DNA of 64,000 nt from Actinomadura luteofluorescens (lineage in GTDB: Bacteria; Actinomycetota; Actinomycetes; Streptosporangiales; Streptosporangiaceae), in NCBI RefSeq assembly GCF_013409365.1, contig NZ_JACCBA010000001.1, positions 1,302,001 through 1,366,000 on the forward strand, written 5' to 3'. Below the pieces are notes generated by a model. It did not search any database. It was not told the origin of the DNA and worked only from the letters and a program-made list of their open reading frames with translations. Below, piece by piece: positions 27,319 through 38,060 of this stretch. Each line of letters opens with the position of its first letter. Position 1 is the stretch's first letter. The position numbers were made by a program, and so were the translations under genes.

Positions 27319-28230
27319 TCACTCGAACTCCGCCCACCTGACGAGGACCTCGCGGGCCAGGCTGCGGTAGGCGTTCGCGCCCATCGAACTGGGATCGAAG
27401 AAGGTGATCGGCTCCCCCGCGACGGTCGCGTCGGGGAACCGCACCGTACGGTTGATCACGGTGTGGAACACCTTGTCGCCGAACGCCTCGACGATGCGCC
27501 CGAGGACCTCGCGGGTGTGCAGCGTCCGCGAGTCGTACATGGTGCCGAGGACGCCGTCGATGACCAGGCCCGGGTTGATCCGGCCCTGCACCTTCTCGAT
27601 CGTCTCCATCAGCAGCGCGACACCGCGCATCGCGAAGTACTCGCACTCCAGCGGGATCAGCACGCCCTCGCTGGCGGCCAACGCGTTCACGGTGAGCAGG
27701 CCGAGCGAGGGCTGGCAGTCGATGAGGATGTAGTCGTAGTGGTCGACGGCCGACTTCAGCGCGCCCTGCAGGATGTACTCGCGGCCGACCTCGTGGACGA
27801 GCTGGACCTCGGCGCCGGACAGGTCGATGTTGCTCGGCAGCAGGTCCATCCCGTCGACGCCGGTCTCGATGACGACGTCCTCCCACTCGGTGTCGCGTTC
27901 GAGCAGCAGGTTGTGGATCGTCACCTCGAGCTGGCGCGGGTCGCCCTTGCCGAGGCCCACCGACAGGGCGCCCTGCGGGTCGAAGTCGACGAGCAGGACG
28001 CGGCGGCCGTACTCGGCGAGCGCCGCGCCCAGGTTGATCGTCGTGGTGGTCTTGCCGACGCCGCCCTTCTGGTTGCAGACGGCCACGATCCGCGCGGGCC
28101 CGTGCTCGGCCAGCGGCTCCGGCTCCGGGAACACCGGGACGGGTCGCTGAGTGGGCCCGAGGGCACGGCTCGGATCGGTCTCTATGGTGGCGGAGGAGAG
28201 GACTCCATCCGCACTGTTAGTGCTGGTCAC
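27319..28230 (-). CDS. ParA/Soj-family chromosome-partitioning ATPase
   Basis: A 303-residue deviant-Walker P-loop ATPase. The motif KGGVGKTTTT carries the signature lysine; switch I is VDFDPQGALS and Walker B is YILIDCQPSLGLL. It has no HTH, so it is Soj-like rather than a plasmid-type ParA. No parB is adjacent; this is the second, scpAB-linked ParA copy typical of actinobacteria, not the origin-proximal parAB. GTG 28230 has GGGAGG upstream. The N-terminal 40 residues before the P-loop are low-complexity. Confidence 0.88.
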   Translation of the reverse strand: MTSTNSADGVLSSATIETDPSRALGPTQRPVPVFPEPEPLAEHGPARIVAVCNQKGGVGKTTTTINLGAALAEYGRRVLLVDFDPQGALSVGLGKGDPRQLEVTIHNLLLERDTEWEDVVIETGVDGMDLLPSNIDLSGAEVQLVHEVGREYILQGALKSAVDHYDYILIDCQPSLGLLTVNALAASEGVLIPLECEYFAMRGVALLMETIEKVQGRINPGLVIDGVLGTMYDSRTLHTREVLGRIVEAFGDKVFHTVINRTVRFPDATVAGEPITFFDPSSMGANAYRSLAREVLVRWAEFE

Positions 28231-28411
28231 CAGATCCCTCCCCGGCGGCCTGGAAATGCCATCCAGAACGGGGACTCTAGGGCCGTCCACCCCGTCGCTC
28301 AAGCCGACGCGCAACGAAGGTCGCGATTTGTCGATGTGCCGGATGGCCCGATTCGTCCCTTCATGCGTGTCCGTTGCGCCCCGCGGAGCGGGCGGTTCCC
28401 CTCGGTTCCGC

Positions 28412-29449
28412 TCAGTTCCGCGCCCGCGGGTGCGATGTCGCGTAGACCTCGCGCAGTAACTGGACCGTGACGAGCGTGTAGACCTGCGTGGTGGTGACCG
28501 AGGCGTGCCCCAGCAACTCCTGCACGACACGGACGTCGGCTCCGCCGTCCAGCAGGTGCGTGGCGAACGAGTGCCGCAGCGTGTGCGGAGACACCTCCGA
28601 CAGCTGCGCCCGGTCGGCGGCCGCGCGCAGCACCATCCACGCGCCCTGCCGCGACAGCCGCCCCCCGCGCGCGTTCAGGAACAGCGCCGGCCCGCCCCGC
28701 CCGGCCCCGGCCAGCTCGGGCCGCGCCCGCACCAGGTAGGCGTCCACGGCCTCGCGGGCATAGTCGCCGATCGGCACGACCCGGGCCTTGCCCCCCTTGC
28801 CGGCGACGCGGGCGAAACCGTCCCGCAGGTCGAGGTCGTCGACGTCCAGGCCGACGGCCTCGGAGATGCGCGCCCCCGATCCGTACAGCAGCTCCAGCAG
28901 CGCCCGATCGCGCAGGCCCCGCGCGGTGCCCTGGTCACCGGACGGCCCGGCCGCCGCCCCCAGCAGCCGTTCGACGTCCTCCAGCGAGATCGCCTTCGGC
29001 AGCCGCCGCGGCGGCGTGGGCGGCTTGACGTCATGGGCGGGATCGCCGGCGGCGAGCCCCTCCCGCAGCGCGAACCGGTGCAGCCCCCGGACCGCCACGA
29101 GCGCCCGCGCCGCCGAACCCGCCGACAGCGGCGGATGGTCCTCGTCGCCCTCGCGCAGCCCCACCAGGAACGCGCGGACGTCCTCCTCGGTGACCTCCCC
29201 GACCGCCTCCCGCCCCCGCCCCGCCTGCACCTGCGCGTAACGGCGCAGGTCGCGGCGGTAGGAGCTGAGCGTGTTGGCGGCCAGGCCGCGCTCCACGGCC
29301 AGATGCCCCAGATAGGTGCGCACGGCCGAGTCGAGCGCGGACCCCGCGCCGGCGTCGCCTGCGGGGCGCCGCGCGGTGCTCCGGGAGGACGGGCTCGGGG
29401 ACAGGGCGGCACCTCTTCCGGCCGTGGGCTCCGGGGACCCGCCCATCAT
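28412..29449 (-). CDS. xerD: Site-specific tyrosine recombinase XerD
   Basis: A 345-residue tyrosine recombinase resolving chromosome dimers at dif. The SAM-like core-binding domain ([26 protein letters not shown]) is followed by a catalytic domain with Arg in [12 protein letters not shown], Lys in [12 protein letters not shown], His-x-x-Arg in [14 protein letters not shown], His in [10 protein letters not shown] and Tyr in QVYTLV. About 40 N-terminal residues exceed the usual 300 and are Ser/Arg/Pro-rich. Two adjacent ATG codons (29449 and 29446) follow GGAGGGGGC. Housekeeping neighbours argue against an integrase. Confidence 0.92.
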   Translation of the reverse strand: MMGGSPEPTAGRGAALSPSPSSRSTARRPAGDAGAGSALDSAVRTYLGHLAVERGLAANTLSSYRRDLRRYAQVQAGRGREAVGEVTEEDVRAFLVGLREGDEDHPPLSAGSAARALVAVRGLHRFALREGLAAGDPAHDVKPPTPPRRLPKAISLEDVERLLGAAAGPSGDQGTARGLRDRALLELLYGSGARISEAVGLDVDDLDLRDGFARVAGKGGKARVVPIGDYAREAVDAYLVRARPELAGAGRGGPALFLNARGGRLSRQGAWMVLRAAADRAQLSEVSPHTLRHSFATHLLDGGADVRVVQELLGHASVTTTQVYTLVTVQLLREVYATSHPRARN

Positions 29450-29485
29450 GCCCCCTCCGGCGACCGGAGGGGGACCTCATCCGGC

Positions 29486-30130
29486 TCAGTCCTCCGGCGC
29501 GTCGACGGGGCGCAGGTTCGCGAAGCCCGAGTCGCGGGCGGCGCGCACCGCGAGCACCCCCATGCACGCGATCATGTTGTGCAGCTCACCGGCGAACACC
29601 TTCCGGACCGCCTCCTCCAGCGGCACCCACACGACCGGCATGTCGGCCTCCTCGTGGACGCGCTCGAAGTCGATCTGGTCGGCCGGAACCTCGGTGAGGC
29701 CCCGCGCCAGGAAGATCCGGATGCGCTCGTCGGCCATGCCGGGCGACGGGAACACGTCCAGCAGGGTGTCCCAGCGCTCCGCGCGGTACCCCGACTCCTC
29801 CAGCAGCTCGCGCTCGGCGAGCTTGTGCAGGGGTTCGCCGTCCACGTCCCGCAGTCCCGCCGGCGCCTCCCACAGCTGCCGCCCCACCGGATGCCGGTAC
29901 TGCCGCAGCAGCAGCACCCGGTCGCGGTCGTCGACGGCGATGACGCCGACCGACCCGGTGTGCTCGATCACGTCGCGCGGCACGGCCTCCGTGGCCTCAC
30001 CGCGCGGCATCTCGACCCGGTCGCTGCGGACGTTGAAGACGCGCCCCCGGTACACCGTGGACGACTCCACGACCCTCCAGCGGTCGGGACGGTCGCGGAC
30101 ATCGTCCGGGCCCAGCTCCCCGCCGCTCAC
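29486..30130 (-). CDS. ADP-ribose pyrophosphatase-type Nudix hydrolase
   Basis: A 214-residue Nudix protein. The domain contains [22 protein letters not shown], then the Nudix helix E-x7-RELLEESGY that binds Mg2+, and the C-terminal ADP-ribose pyrophosphatase signature [21 protein letters not shown]. It should hydrolyse ADP-ribose to AMP and ribose-5-phosphate. GTG 30130 overlaps the pyrG stop (GTGA); a longer open frame to 30634 lies inside pyrG and is not real. Confidence 0.9.
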   Translation of the reverse strand: MSGGELGPDDVRDRPDRWRVVESSTVYRGRVFNVRSDRVEMPRGEATEAVPRDVIEHTGSVGVIAVDDRDRVLLLRQYRHPVGRQLWEAPAGLRDVDGEPLHKLAERELLEESGYRAERWDTLLDVFPSPGMADERIRIFLARGLTEVPADQIDFERVHEEADMPVVWVPLEEAVRKVFAGELHNMIACMGVLAVRAARDSGFANLRPVDAPED

Positions 30131-31821
30131 GAGGCGTCCGCCGAGCCCGCGCCGCCCTCGCCCGCGCGCGCCTCGGCATAGTCGAGAGCGGCGGACACCA
30201 GGCCGGTGAACAGCGGATGCGGGCGCGTCGGGCGGGACCGGAACTCCGGGTGCGCCTGCGTCCCGACGAAGAACGGATGCCGATCGCGCGGCAGCTCGAC
30301 GTACTCGACCAGGCGCCCGTCGGGCGACAGGCCCGAGAACCGCAGCCCCGCCTGCTCCAGCCGGTCGCGGTAGGAGTTGTTGACCTCGTAGCGGTGCCGG
30401 TGCCGCTCCGACACCTTCGCCTCCCCGTACAGGTCCCGGACGAGCGACCCGTCGGCCAGATCCGCCGGGTAGAGCCCGAGCCGCATCGTGCCGCCCATGT
30501 CGCGCTCCCCGGCGACGACGTCGAGCTGGTCGGCCATCGTCGCGACCACAGGGTGGGCGGTCGTGGCGTCGAACTCGGAACTGCCGGCATCGGCGAGACC
30601 ACCCAGGGTCCGCGCCGCCTCGATCACCATGCACTGCAGCCCGAGGCAGATGCCGAGCAGCGGGACACGGTTCTCGCGGGCGTGCCGGATCGCGCCGAGC
30701 TTGCCCTCGATGCCGCGGACACCGAACCCGCCGGGCACCAGCACGCCGTCGACACCGTCCAGCTCCCGCTTGGCGCCCTCGGGCGTCTCGCAGTCATCGC
30801 TCTTCACCCAGCGGATGTGCACCTTGGCGTCGTTGCCGAACCCGCCGTGCCGCAGCGCCTCAGTGATCGACAGGTAGGCGTCGGGCAGATCGATGTACTT
30901 GCCGACCAGCGCGATCGTCACCTCGCGGGCCGGCTTGTGGACCCGGCGCAGCAGCTCGTCCCAGGCGCCCCAGTCCACGTCGCGGAACGGCAGGTCCAGG
31001 CGGCGCACCACGTAGGCGTCCAAGCCCTCGGAATGCAGCACCTTCGGGATGTCGTAGATGCTGGCGGCGTCCACCGCGGACACCACGGCCTCGCGGTCCA
31101 CGTCGCACATCAGGCTGATCTTGTGCTTGAGCCCGTCGGTGATCGGCCGGTCCGACCGGCACACGATCGCGTCCGGCTGGATGCCGATGGAGCGCAGCGC
31201 GGCGACCGAATGCTGCGTCGGCTTCGTCTTCAGCTCGCCGGACGGGCCGATGTAGGGCAGCAGCGACACGTGCAGGAAGAAGCAGTTCTCCCGGCCGATC
31301 TCGTGCCGGATCTGCCGGACCGACTCCAGGAACGGCAACGACTCGATGTCGCCGACCGTCCCGCCCACCTCCGTGATGACGATGTCGACGTCGCCGTCGT
31401 CGGCCATCCCCCGGATCCGGTCCTTGATCTCGTTGGTGATGTGCGGGATCACCTGCACCGTGTCGCCGAGGTACTCCCCGCGCCGCTCCTTGGCGATCAC
31501 GTTCGAGTAGACCTGGCCCGTCGTGACGTTCGCCGACCCGTGCAACTCGGTGTCGAGGAACCGCTCGTAGTGCCCGATGTCCAGATCCGTCTCGGCGCCG
31601 TCGTCGGTGACGAAGACCTCGCCGTGCTGGAACGGATTCATCGTGCCGGGGTCGACATTGAGGTACGGGTCCAGCTTCTGCATGGTGACCCGAAGACCGC
31701 GGAGGGCGAGAAGCCGCCCGAGGCTGGACGCCGTCAGACCCTTGCCGAGGCTCGAGGCGACACCGCCGGTGACGAAGAGATGCTTGGTAGGACGTGACCT
31801 ACCAGTGGTAGCCGAAGGCAA
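30127..31821 (-). CDS. pyrG: CTP synthase (glutamine-hydrolysing)
   Basis: About 564 residues, converting UTP to CTP with ATP and glutamine. The N-terminal synthase domain has [16 protein letters not shown] (P-loop) and [20 protein letters not shown]. The C-terminal class-I amidotransferase has the nucleophile in [11 protein letters not shown] and the His/Glu pair in HPEF. I prefer the TTG at 31821 (protein starts [13 protein letters not shown]), which has GGGAG 7 nt upstream; GTG 31863 is the alternative. Leads the run pyrG-nudix-xerD. Confidence 0.95.
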   Translation of the reverse strand: MPSATTGRSRPTKHLFVTGGVASSLGKGLTASSLGRLLALRGLRVTMQKLDPYLNVDPGTMNPFQHGEVFVTDDGAETDLDIGHYERFLDTELHGSANVTTGQVYSNVIAKERRGEYLGDTVQVIPHITNEIKDRIRGMADDGDVDIVITEVGGTVGDIESLPFLESVRQIRHEIGRENCFFLHVSLLPYIGPSGELKTKPTQHSVAALRSIGIQPDAIVCRSDRPITDGLKHKISLMCDVDREAVVSAVDAASIYDIPKVLHSEGLDAYVVRRLDLPFRDVDWGAWDELLRRVHKPAREVTIALVGKYIDLPDAYLSITEALRHGGFGNDAKVHIRWVKSDDCETPEGAKRELDGVDGVLVPGGFGVRGIEGKLGAIRHARENRVPLLGICLGLQCMVIEAARTLGGLADAGSSEFDATTAHPVVATMADQLDVVAGERDMGGTMRLGLYPADLADGSLVRDLYGEAKVSERHRHRYEVNNSYRDRLEQAGLRFSGLSPDGRLVEYVELPRDRHPFFVGTQAHPEFRSRPTRPHPLFTGLVSAALDYAEARAGEGGAGSADAS

Positions 31822-31894
31822 GAAGGCGCTCCCGTGGTCGTAACGAGGCGGACGGTACCGCACTGTCCACGGGGTTCTAGCTTATTGCATTTCT

Positions 31895-32060
31895 CTCCTC
31901 CTTCGGCCCGGGGGCCTCCATCGTCGAAAAACGCGGCGATCGCTGGCATCGCTCCGGCTCGCCTGGCGGCTCGCTGCGCGATCAGGTTCTCGCTTCGCTC
32001 GAACCTGCCTTCGGACGCGATCGCGGCCCCCAGGCCCTCGCATGGTTGCGGCGGTGGCTG
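31895..32060. repeat. Direct repeat copy 1 with stem-loop
   Basis: A 166-bp element, about 85-90% identical to the copy at 32086-32254. Shared blocks include CTCCTCCTTCGG, CCTCCATCGTCGA, GCGATCGCTGGCATCGCTCC, CCTTCGGACGCGATCGCGGC and CTCGCATGGTTGC. Inside, CAGGTTC (31983-31989) pairs with GAACCTG (32001-32007) across loop TCGCTTCGCTC. GATCGC and GCGATC form an outer inverted pair. Confidence 0.85.
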
Positions 32061-32085
32061 AGGTCGCTGTGTTTATGGCAGTGCA

Positions 32086-32254
32086 CTCCTCCTTCGGGCC
32101 TTGGCGGCCCTCCATCGTCGAGCACTGCGGGCGATCGCTGGCATCGCTCCGGCTCGCCTGGCGGCTCACTGCGCGATCAGGGACTTGCTTCGCTCGTCCC
32201 TGCCTTCGGACGCGATCGCGGCCCCAGGCCCTCGCATGGTTGCCGTGGTGGCTG
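32086..32254. repeat. Direct repeat copy 2 with covarying stem-loop
   Basis: Second copy of the element at 31895-32060, offset 191 bp. Its hairpin is CAGGGAC (32178-32184) with GTCCCTG (32196-32202) around loop TTGCTTCGCTC. Compared with copy 1, two stem base pairs differ on both sides so that pairing is kept. Confidence 0.85.
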
Positions 32255-32464
32255 GTGTCAGCGCTATTGACCCGTCGGTCGACGCGGTTGGGGCGGCCAG
32301 GGGCGCCGTCGCTCGCGTGGCGTCGCGGCCTCGCCTTCGCTGGCGCGCCCGTAGCCAGTAACGCCTCGTCGCATTGAAGGCGCGGCCTTTGCGGCGGCGC
32401 CCGCTACTGCGGCCGGCCCCCTCAGGTCGCGGGCGCGGCGTTGGCGGGGGTGCCCCGCCGCCGC

Positions 32465-34204
32465 CTACAGGCGGGGGGTGGCGGCCGTGGGCATGATGGT
32501 GCGTAGCTGGCGGGTCAGTTCGTCGATCAGGGAGCGGGCCTGGTCGGCGGCCTGGCGGGCGGCGTCGCGTTCCTGGGAGAGCTCGGCGATCTGGGCGCGC
32601 TGCTCGGTGACGGCCTGGGCCAGCTGGTCGACCCACTGGTCGCGCTCGGCCAGCTTCTCGGCCACGGCGTCGCGCTCGGCGGCCAGCTGCCGCATCGCCG
32701 CGACGGTCTGGTCGCGCTCGCGGCCGGCCTGGTCGGCGCGGCCCCGGGCCAGGGTGAGCTCGGACTCGGCGCGCGCCTGTGCCTGGACGGCGCCCTCCCG
32801 GGCCCGCTCGGACGCCTCGCGCGCCTTGGCGCTGCCGTCGCGCTCCCGCTCGGCCTTCTTCGCGGCCTCCAGCGACTGGGCGGCCGTGTCGAGCGCCTGC
32901 TGCCGCTCGCCCTCGGCGGCGTCGGCCCGTCCGGCCGCCTCCTGCGCGCGGCGCTCGGCGTCCTGCACGCGGCGCTCGGCCTCCTGCGCGCGGCGCTCGT
33001 TCTCCTGCGCGCGGCGCTCGGCGACCTCGGCGCGGCGCCGGGACTCGTCGGCCTCCTTGCCCGCCGCGACGACGGCGTGCTGCAGGTTCTGCGCGGTCAT
33101 CTCGGCGTCGGTGACCTTGGCGCGCAGCCCCGCCAGCTCGGCGTGCGCGGTCTCCAGCGCGCGGGACAGCTCACCCGCCTGCTCGGCGACGCGGTCGCGC
33201 TCGGCCTCGGCGGAACGGCGGCCGCCGACCGCGTCCTCGACGGCGCGCAGGGCGTCGTCGCGGGCCTCGCTCATGGCGTCGCGCTGCTGGATCGCCTGCC
33301 GGACCGTCGCCTCGGCCTCGGCGACGCGCCGCTCGGCCTGCTCGACCTGGGCCTGGAACTGCTCCATCTGCCCGCGGGCCTGCTCGGCCTGCGCGCGCGC
33401 CTGGTCGGCCTGGACGCGGGCCTGCTCGGCCTGGCCCCGGGCCTGGTCGGCCTGGACGCGGCCCTGCTGGGCCTGGTTCCAGGCGGCGGCCGCGTCGCGC
33501 TGGGCGTTCTCCTTCTCGGTCTGGAGCGCCGCGATCTGGGTGACGGCCTCGTTCTGCACCTCGGCGGCGCGGCGCTCGGCGTCGGCGACCTGGCGCTCGG
33601 CCTCTACGGCGCGGCGGTCGGCCTGCTCGGCCTGGCCGCGGGCGCGCTGCACCTCGCCCCAGGCGGCGGCCGCGTCGCGCTGCGCCGACTCCTTCTCCGC
33701 CTGGACGGCCGCGATCTGCGCCGCGGTCTCGTTCTGGGCCTCGGTGACGCGGCGCTCGGCCTCTACGGCGCGGCGGTCGGCCTGCTCGGCCTGGCCGCGG
33801 GCGCGCTGCACCTCGCCCCAGGCGGCGGCCGCGTCGCGCTGCGCCGACTCCTTCTCCGCCTGGATGGCGGCGACCTGGGAGGCCGTCTCGGTCTGCGCCT
33901 CGCTGACCTTGCGCTCCCCTGCGGCGAGCGCGTCGCCGATGAGGTCGGCCATCTGGCGGAGCCGCTCGACGATGTCCCAGGGCTGGGCCCCGGCCTGCTC
34001 GACGTCGGGGCGCATGATCTCCCCCGTCTGCCCGTGCGCGGGCTGGCCGGGCTGCGCGGGCTGCCCGGGCTTGGCCATCTGAATGGGCTGCTGGGCGGAC
34101 GGCAGCGCCTGCTGCGCGCCGCCCGGGTCGCGTCCCATGGCGGGCCAGGGAGTCGCCGCGTCGGGGACTCCTCGGGAACCGCCGGATCCGTTCAGCTCGC
34201 TCAC
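32465..34204 (-). CDS. Long coiled-coil protein with internal 53-residue repeats
   Basis: A 579-residue protein with no enzymatic motif. Residues 1-75 are Gln/Pro/Gly-rich and disordered (including PGQPAQPGQPAHGQ). From about residue 77 (WDIVERLRQMADLIGDALA) almost the whole chain is Ala/Glu/Arg/Gln-rich heptad coiled coil. It contains three successive copies of a 53-residue block (AEKESAQRDAAAAW... QADRRAVEAERRV) and then runs of AERRAQEAERRVQDAERRAQ. It may be a cytoskeletal or polar scaffold protein like actinobacterial Scy/FilP/DivIVA relatives, but no homology to those is evident. GTG 34204 has GAGGAG upstream. Two of the repeat units are identical over 114 bp of DNA. Confidence 0.75.
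   Translation of the reverse strand: MSELNGSGGSRGVPDAATPWPAMGRDPGGAQQALPSAQQPIQMAKPGQPAQPGQPAHGQTGEIMRPDVEQAGAQPWDIVERLRQMADLIGDALAAGERKVSEAQTETASQVAAIQAEKESAQRDAAAAWGEVQRARGQAEQADRRAVEAERRVTEAQNETAAQIAAVQAEKESAQRDAAAAWGEVQRARGQAEQADRRAVEAERQVADAERRAAEVQNEAVTQIAALQTEKENAQRDAAAAWNQAQQGRVQADQARGQAEQARVQADQARAQAEQARGQMEQFQAQVEQAERRVAEAEATVRQAIQQRDAMSEARDDALRAVEDAVGGRRSAEAERDRVAEQAGELSRALETAHAELAGLRAKVTDAEMTAQNLQHAVVAAGKEADESRRRAEVAERRAQENERRAQEAERRVQDAERRAQEAAGRADAAEGERQQALDTAAQSLEAAKKAERERDGSAKAREASERAREGAVQAQARAESELTLARGRADQAGRERDQTVAAMRQLAAERDAVAEKLAERDQWVDQLAQAVTEQRAQIAELSQERDAARQAADQARSLIDELTRQLRTIMPTAATPRL
33592..33864. repeat. 114-bp perfect direct repeat inside the coiled-coil gene
   Basis: Bases 33592-33705 and 33751-33864 are identical. 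The offset of 159 bp equals 53 codons, so the reading frame is kept. A third, more diverged unit lies at about 33430-33550. Identity at synonymous sites indicates recent duplication or gene conversion. Confidence 0.85.
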
Positions 34205-35546
<1,342 letters not shown>

Positions 35547-35562
35547 CTCATGGTGGTCGTTT

Positions 35563-35579
35563 GATAACGTCACGTTATC
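35563..35579. promoter_or_regulatory. Perfect palindrome GATAACG-TCA-CGTTATC
   Basis: Seven-base inverted arms with a 3-nt spacer, 17 bp after the pip stop codon. Not GC-rich enough to look like a terminator; the 17-bp near-perfect dyad fits an operator for a dimeric regulator, which cannot be named. Confidence 0.45.
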
Positions 35580-35883
35580 GGACGTTGAGGCGCCGAGCCT
35601 GAATCGGTCACACCGAGAATGGGCTTCAGCACGTCCGCAACCGGGTCGGGGTCCGGTTTCCTCGCCCGGCCCCGGCCACCCGGAAGCGGACCAAAATCCA
35701 CATCTCCTGTCTCATTGGCAAGCCCGGCCTTACTCTCCGGATAGCGCCCCTGCCCCCAGGGGGCAGTACAGAGGGTCTCGCGGAGCGCCTCGGCCCACAC
35801 CCGCCCCACCTCGCCCGCGCGCGGCCCGACCTCCCGCGATGGGAAGTGACGCCCGCCGCACCCGCCCCGTTGTCACCCGATCC

Positions 35884-35901
35884 ATGTGACTTACCTCACA
35901 T
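35884..35901. promoter_or_regulatory. Consensus CRP-type site upstream of ectA
   Basis: ATGTGACTTACCTCACAT contains perfect TGTGA-N6-TCACA half-sites plus a matching outer A/T pair. It lies 262 nt upstream of the ectA start, in the AT-rich part of the long intergenic region, so it would act on a distal promoter if functional. Confidence 0.5.
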
Positions 35902-36050
35902 AACCGATACAAAAAGCGGCTCCCCGCCCCGCGGCGAAACGTTAAGGTTGCATTCAGGAAGCATGCCGGCAACATCTCCGGCGCACCCGGCAGTACCTCC
36001 TGCGTATCCCGGGGAAAAGCGGATCGCGGCCCGCCTGAAGACCGCCCAAA

Positions 36051-36080
36051 TTGCACCCGAATCGGGAAAGCAATTAATTA
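36051..36080 (+). promoter_or_regulatory. Possible sigma70-like promoter for ectA
   Basis: TTGCAC (36051-36056) and TAATTA (36075-36080) are spaced by 18 bp, in the most AT-rich patch of the area, about 80 nt before the ectA ATG. The -10 could also be TTATAC three bases further on. Confidence 0.35.
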
Positions 36081-36162
36081 TACCCACTGGCGAGCGAGCT
36101 AAACATCTCGTCGATAACATCTATCTGCGATCATCGCGCGAGATTCGCTAAATTGCCTGGAC

Positions 36163-36711
36163 ATGGCAGCGCAACCCCTGGAATCACCGACCCGACGCCC
36201 CGGGAAGAACGAGACGAACGCGGAAGTGCAACTCCAGGAGCCGAGCCTCGCCGATGGACCCGCGCTTTGGCGGCTCGCCCGGGACTCACGGGTCCTGGAC
36301 GTCAACTCGCCGTACAGCTACACGCTCTGGTGCCGCGACTTCGCGGACACTTCCGTCGTCGCGCGCGACGACGCGGGTCCGTGCGGCTTCATCACCGGCT
36401 ACGTCCGCCCGTCCCGTCCGGACACGTTCTTCGTGTGGCAGGTCGCCGTCGACGGCGACCACCGCGGCCAGGGGCTCGCCCGCCGCATGCTCGACGCCCT
36501 GGCCGACCGCCTCGCGCCCCGGGGGCTCGAGTACATGGAGGCCACGGTCACACCGGACAACACCGCCTCCACCGCGATGTTCGAATCCTTCGCCAGAGCC
36601 CGCGGGTGCGAACTCGCCCGCAGCCCGCTGTTCGCCGCGGAGCACTTCCCCGAGGGGGGACACGAGCCCGAGGTGCTCTTCAGGATCGGCCCGATCGCCG
36701 CCGCGAACTGA
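36163..36711 (+). CDS. ectA: L-2,4-diaminobutyrate N-gamma-acetyltransferase
   Basis: A 182-residue GNAT enzyme acetylating 2,4-diaminobutyrate with acetyl-CoA, the second step of ectoine synthesis. Seen: LWRLARDSRVLDVNSPYSY, an EctA-typical substrate block, and the acetyl-CoA loop VDGDHRGQGLARRMLDAL followed by TVTPDNTASTAMF. First gene of ectABCD, with ectB 52 nt on. The Shine-Dalgarno is weak. The 616-bp region upstream is the likely site of osmotic control. Confidence 0.94.
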   Translation: MAAQPLESPTRRPGKNETNAEVQLQEPSLADGPALWRLARDSRVLDVNSPYSYTLWCRDFADTSVVARDDAGPCGFITGYVRPSRPDTFFVWQVAVDGDHRGQGLARRMLDALADRLAPRGLEYMEATVTPDNTASTAMFESFARARGCELARSPLFAAEHFPEGGHEPEVLFRIGPIAAAN

Positions 36712-36763
36712 CCCACGCTCCACGCCCCCACCCGCTCCTCTCCGACCCTGCCTGGAGGCAGAC

Positions 36764-38026
36764 ATGGACGTGTTCGACCGCATGGAATCGGAAGTCCGCG
36801 GCTACTGCAGAAGCTGGCCCACGGTGTTCACCACGGCACAGGGCAGCCACATGACCGACGAGAACGGCAAAACCTACCTCGACTTCTTCGCCGGCGCCGG
36901 AACCCTCAACTACGGGCACAACAACCCGGGGCTGAAACGCCGGCTGCTGGACTTTCTCGCCGGCGACCCCGTCGTGCACGGCCTCGACATGTACACCTCG
37001 GCCAAGCGCGAGTTCCTGGAACGCTTCAACGAGTACGTCCTGGCGCCCCGCGACCTCGACTACAAGGTCCAGTTCCCCGGGCCCGCGGGCAACAACTCGG
37101 TCGAGGCGGCGCTGAAACTGGCGCGCAAGTACACCGGCCGGGAGACCGTCGTCAGCTTCACCAACGCCTTTCACGGGATGACGCTCGGCGCGCTCGCCGT
37201 CACCGGCAACTCGATGAAGCGCACCGGTGCGGGCGTGCCGCTCGGGCACGGCGTGGCGATGCCCTACGACAACTACCTCGACGGCAGGACGCCCGACTTC
37301 CTGCTCTTCGAGACGATGCTGGACGACAGCGGCAGCGGCCTCGACAAGCCCGCCGCCGTCATCGTGGAGACCGTGCAGGGCGAGGGCGGCATCAACGTCG
37401 CCACCGCCGAGTGGCTGCGCGGCCTGCAGGACCTGTGCCACCGACAGGACATCCTGCTCATCGTCGACGACGTGCAGATGGGCTGCGGCCGCACCGGGCC
37501 GTTCTTCAGCTTCGAGGAGGCCGGGATCACCCCGGACATCGTCTGCCTGTCCAAGTCCCTCAGCGGCTACGGGCTGCCCTTCGCGATCACGCTGATGAAG
37601 CGCGAGCTCGACGTGTGGGAGCCGGGCGAGCACAACGGCACCTTCCGCGGCTTCAACCCGGCGTTCATCACCGCCGTCGGCGCGCTGGAGGACTACTGGA
37701 CCGGCGACGACTTCGAGAAGCAGACCCTCGCCAAGGGCCAGCAGGTCCAGGCGGCGCTGAACGAGATCGCGATCGCGCATGCCGGCGCCATCGACTGCGT
37801 CCGCGGCCGCGGCATGGCGTGGGGCCTGGTGATGAAGGACCCGGAGACGGCGCCGCAGGTGTGCGGCGAGGCGTTCGCCCGAGGGCTGCTGATGGAGACC
37901 TCCGGCCCCGAGGGCGAGGTCGTCAAGCTGCTGCCGCCGCTCACCACGACCGAGTCCGAGCTGGCCACCGGCCTGGAGATCATCGCGGACTCGGTGGAGG
38001 CCGTCCGCCAGAAGATCACCGCCTGA
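36764..38026 (+). CDS. ectB: Diaminobutyrate--2-oxoglutarate aminotransferase
   Basis: A 420-residue class-III PLP aminotransferase forming 2,4-diaminobutyrate from aspartate semialdehyde and glutamate, the first ectoine step. Features: [32 protein letters not shown], the PLP aspartate in [15 protein letters not shown] and the Schiff-base lysine in [15 protein letters not shown] 36764 has GGAGG 5 nt upstream; the open frame continues 5' inside ectA and is not used. Length is normal for EctB. Confidence 0.95.
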   Translation: MDVFDRMESEVRGYCRSWPTVFTTAQGSHMTDENGKTYLDFFAGAGTLNYGHNNPGLKRRLLDFLAGDPVVHGLDMYTSAKREFLERFNEYVLAPRDLDYKVQFPGPAGNNSVEAALKLARKYTGRETVVSFTNAFHGMTLGALAVTGNSMKRTGAGVPLGHGVAMPYDNYLDGRTPDFLLFETMLDDSGSGLDKPAAVIVETVQGEGGINVATAEWLRGLQDLCHRQDILLIVDDVQMGCGRTGPFFSFEEAGITPDIVCLSKSLSGYGLPFAITLMKRELDVWEPGEHNGTFRGFNPAFITAVGALEDYWTGDDFEKQTLAKGQQVQAALNEIAIAHAGAIDCVRGRGMAWGLVMKDPETAPQVCGEAFARGLLMETSGPEGEVVKLLPPLTTTESELATGLEIIADSVEAVRQKITA

Positions 38027-38060
38027 GCCCGCCGGGCACCGACACAGCAGAGGAGTTTCA

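Larger units (their letters stand above)
31864..32464. other. Noncoding segment with duplicated palindrome-bearing element
   Basis: A 600-bp gap between pyrG (start) and the coiled-coil gene (end) with no convincing gene. It holds two long direct repeats (31895-32060 and 32086-32254), each with a hairpin of identical geometry. The remainder (32255-32464) is GC-rich, contains further CGCTCGCG/CGCCTTCGC-type words and ends with a small hairpin CCGCCTacaGGCGG at the coiled-coil gene's stop. Promoter elements for pyrG must lie at its right side near 31830-31900. Confidence 0.7.
35547..36162. other. Regulatory region upstream of the ectoine cluster
   Basis: A 616-bp gap with no convincing gene; short open frames here have mixed codon use and no family resemblance. 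It is more AT-rich than its surroundings, especially 35880-35960 and 36040-36160. It carries a perfect 7-bp palindrome (35563-35579), a consensus CRP-type palindrome (35884-35901) and a sigma70-like hexamer pair just before ectA. A length of over 600 bp suggests complex control of the osmolyte genes. Confidence 0.6.

Noticed and set aside
28412..29449. The tyrosine recombinase as an integrase of a mobile element
   Set aside because: Position between parA and nudix-pyrG, full XerD motifs and no attachment-site repeats or phage genes nearby make it the housekeeping XerD.
35570..35809. A 79-codon minus-strand frame in the ectoine upstream region
   Set aside because: No Shine-Dalgarno, mixed third-position composition and no recognisable motif; the region looks regulatory.
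35846..36151. A 101-codon plus-strand frame before ectA
   Set aside because: Crosses the candidate promoter elements and has codon use unlike the surrounding genes.
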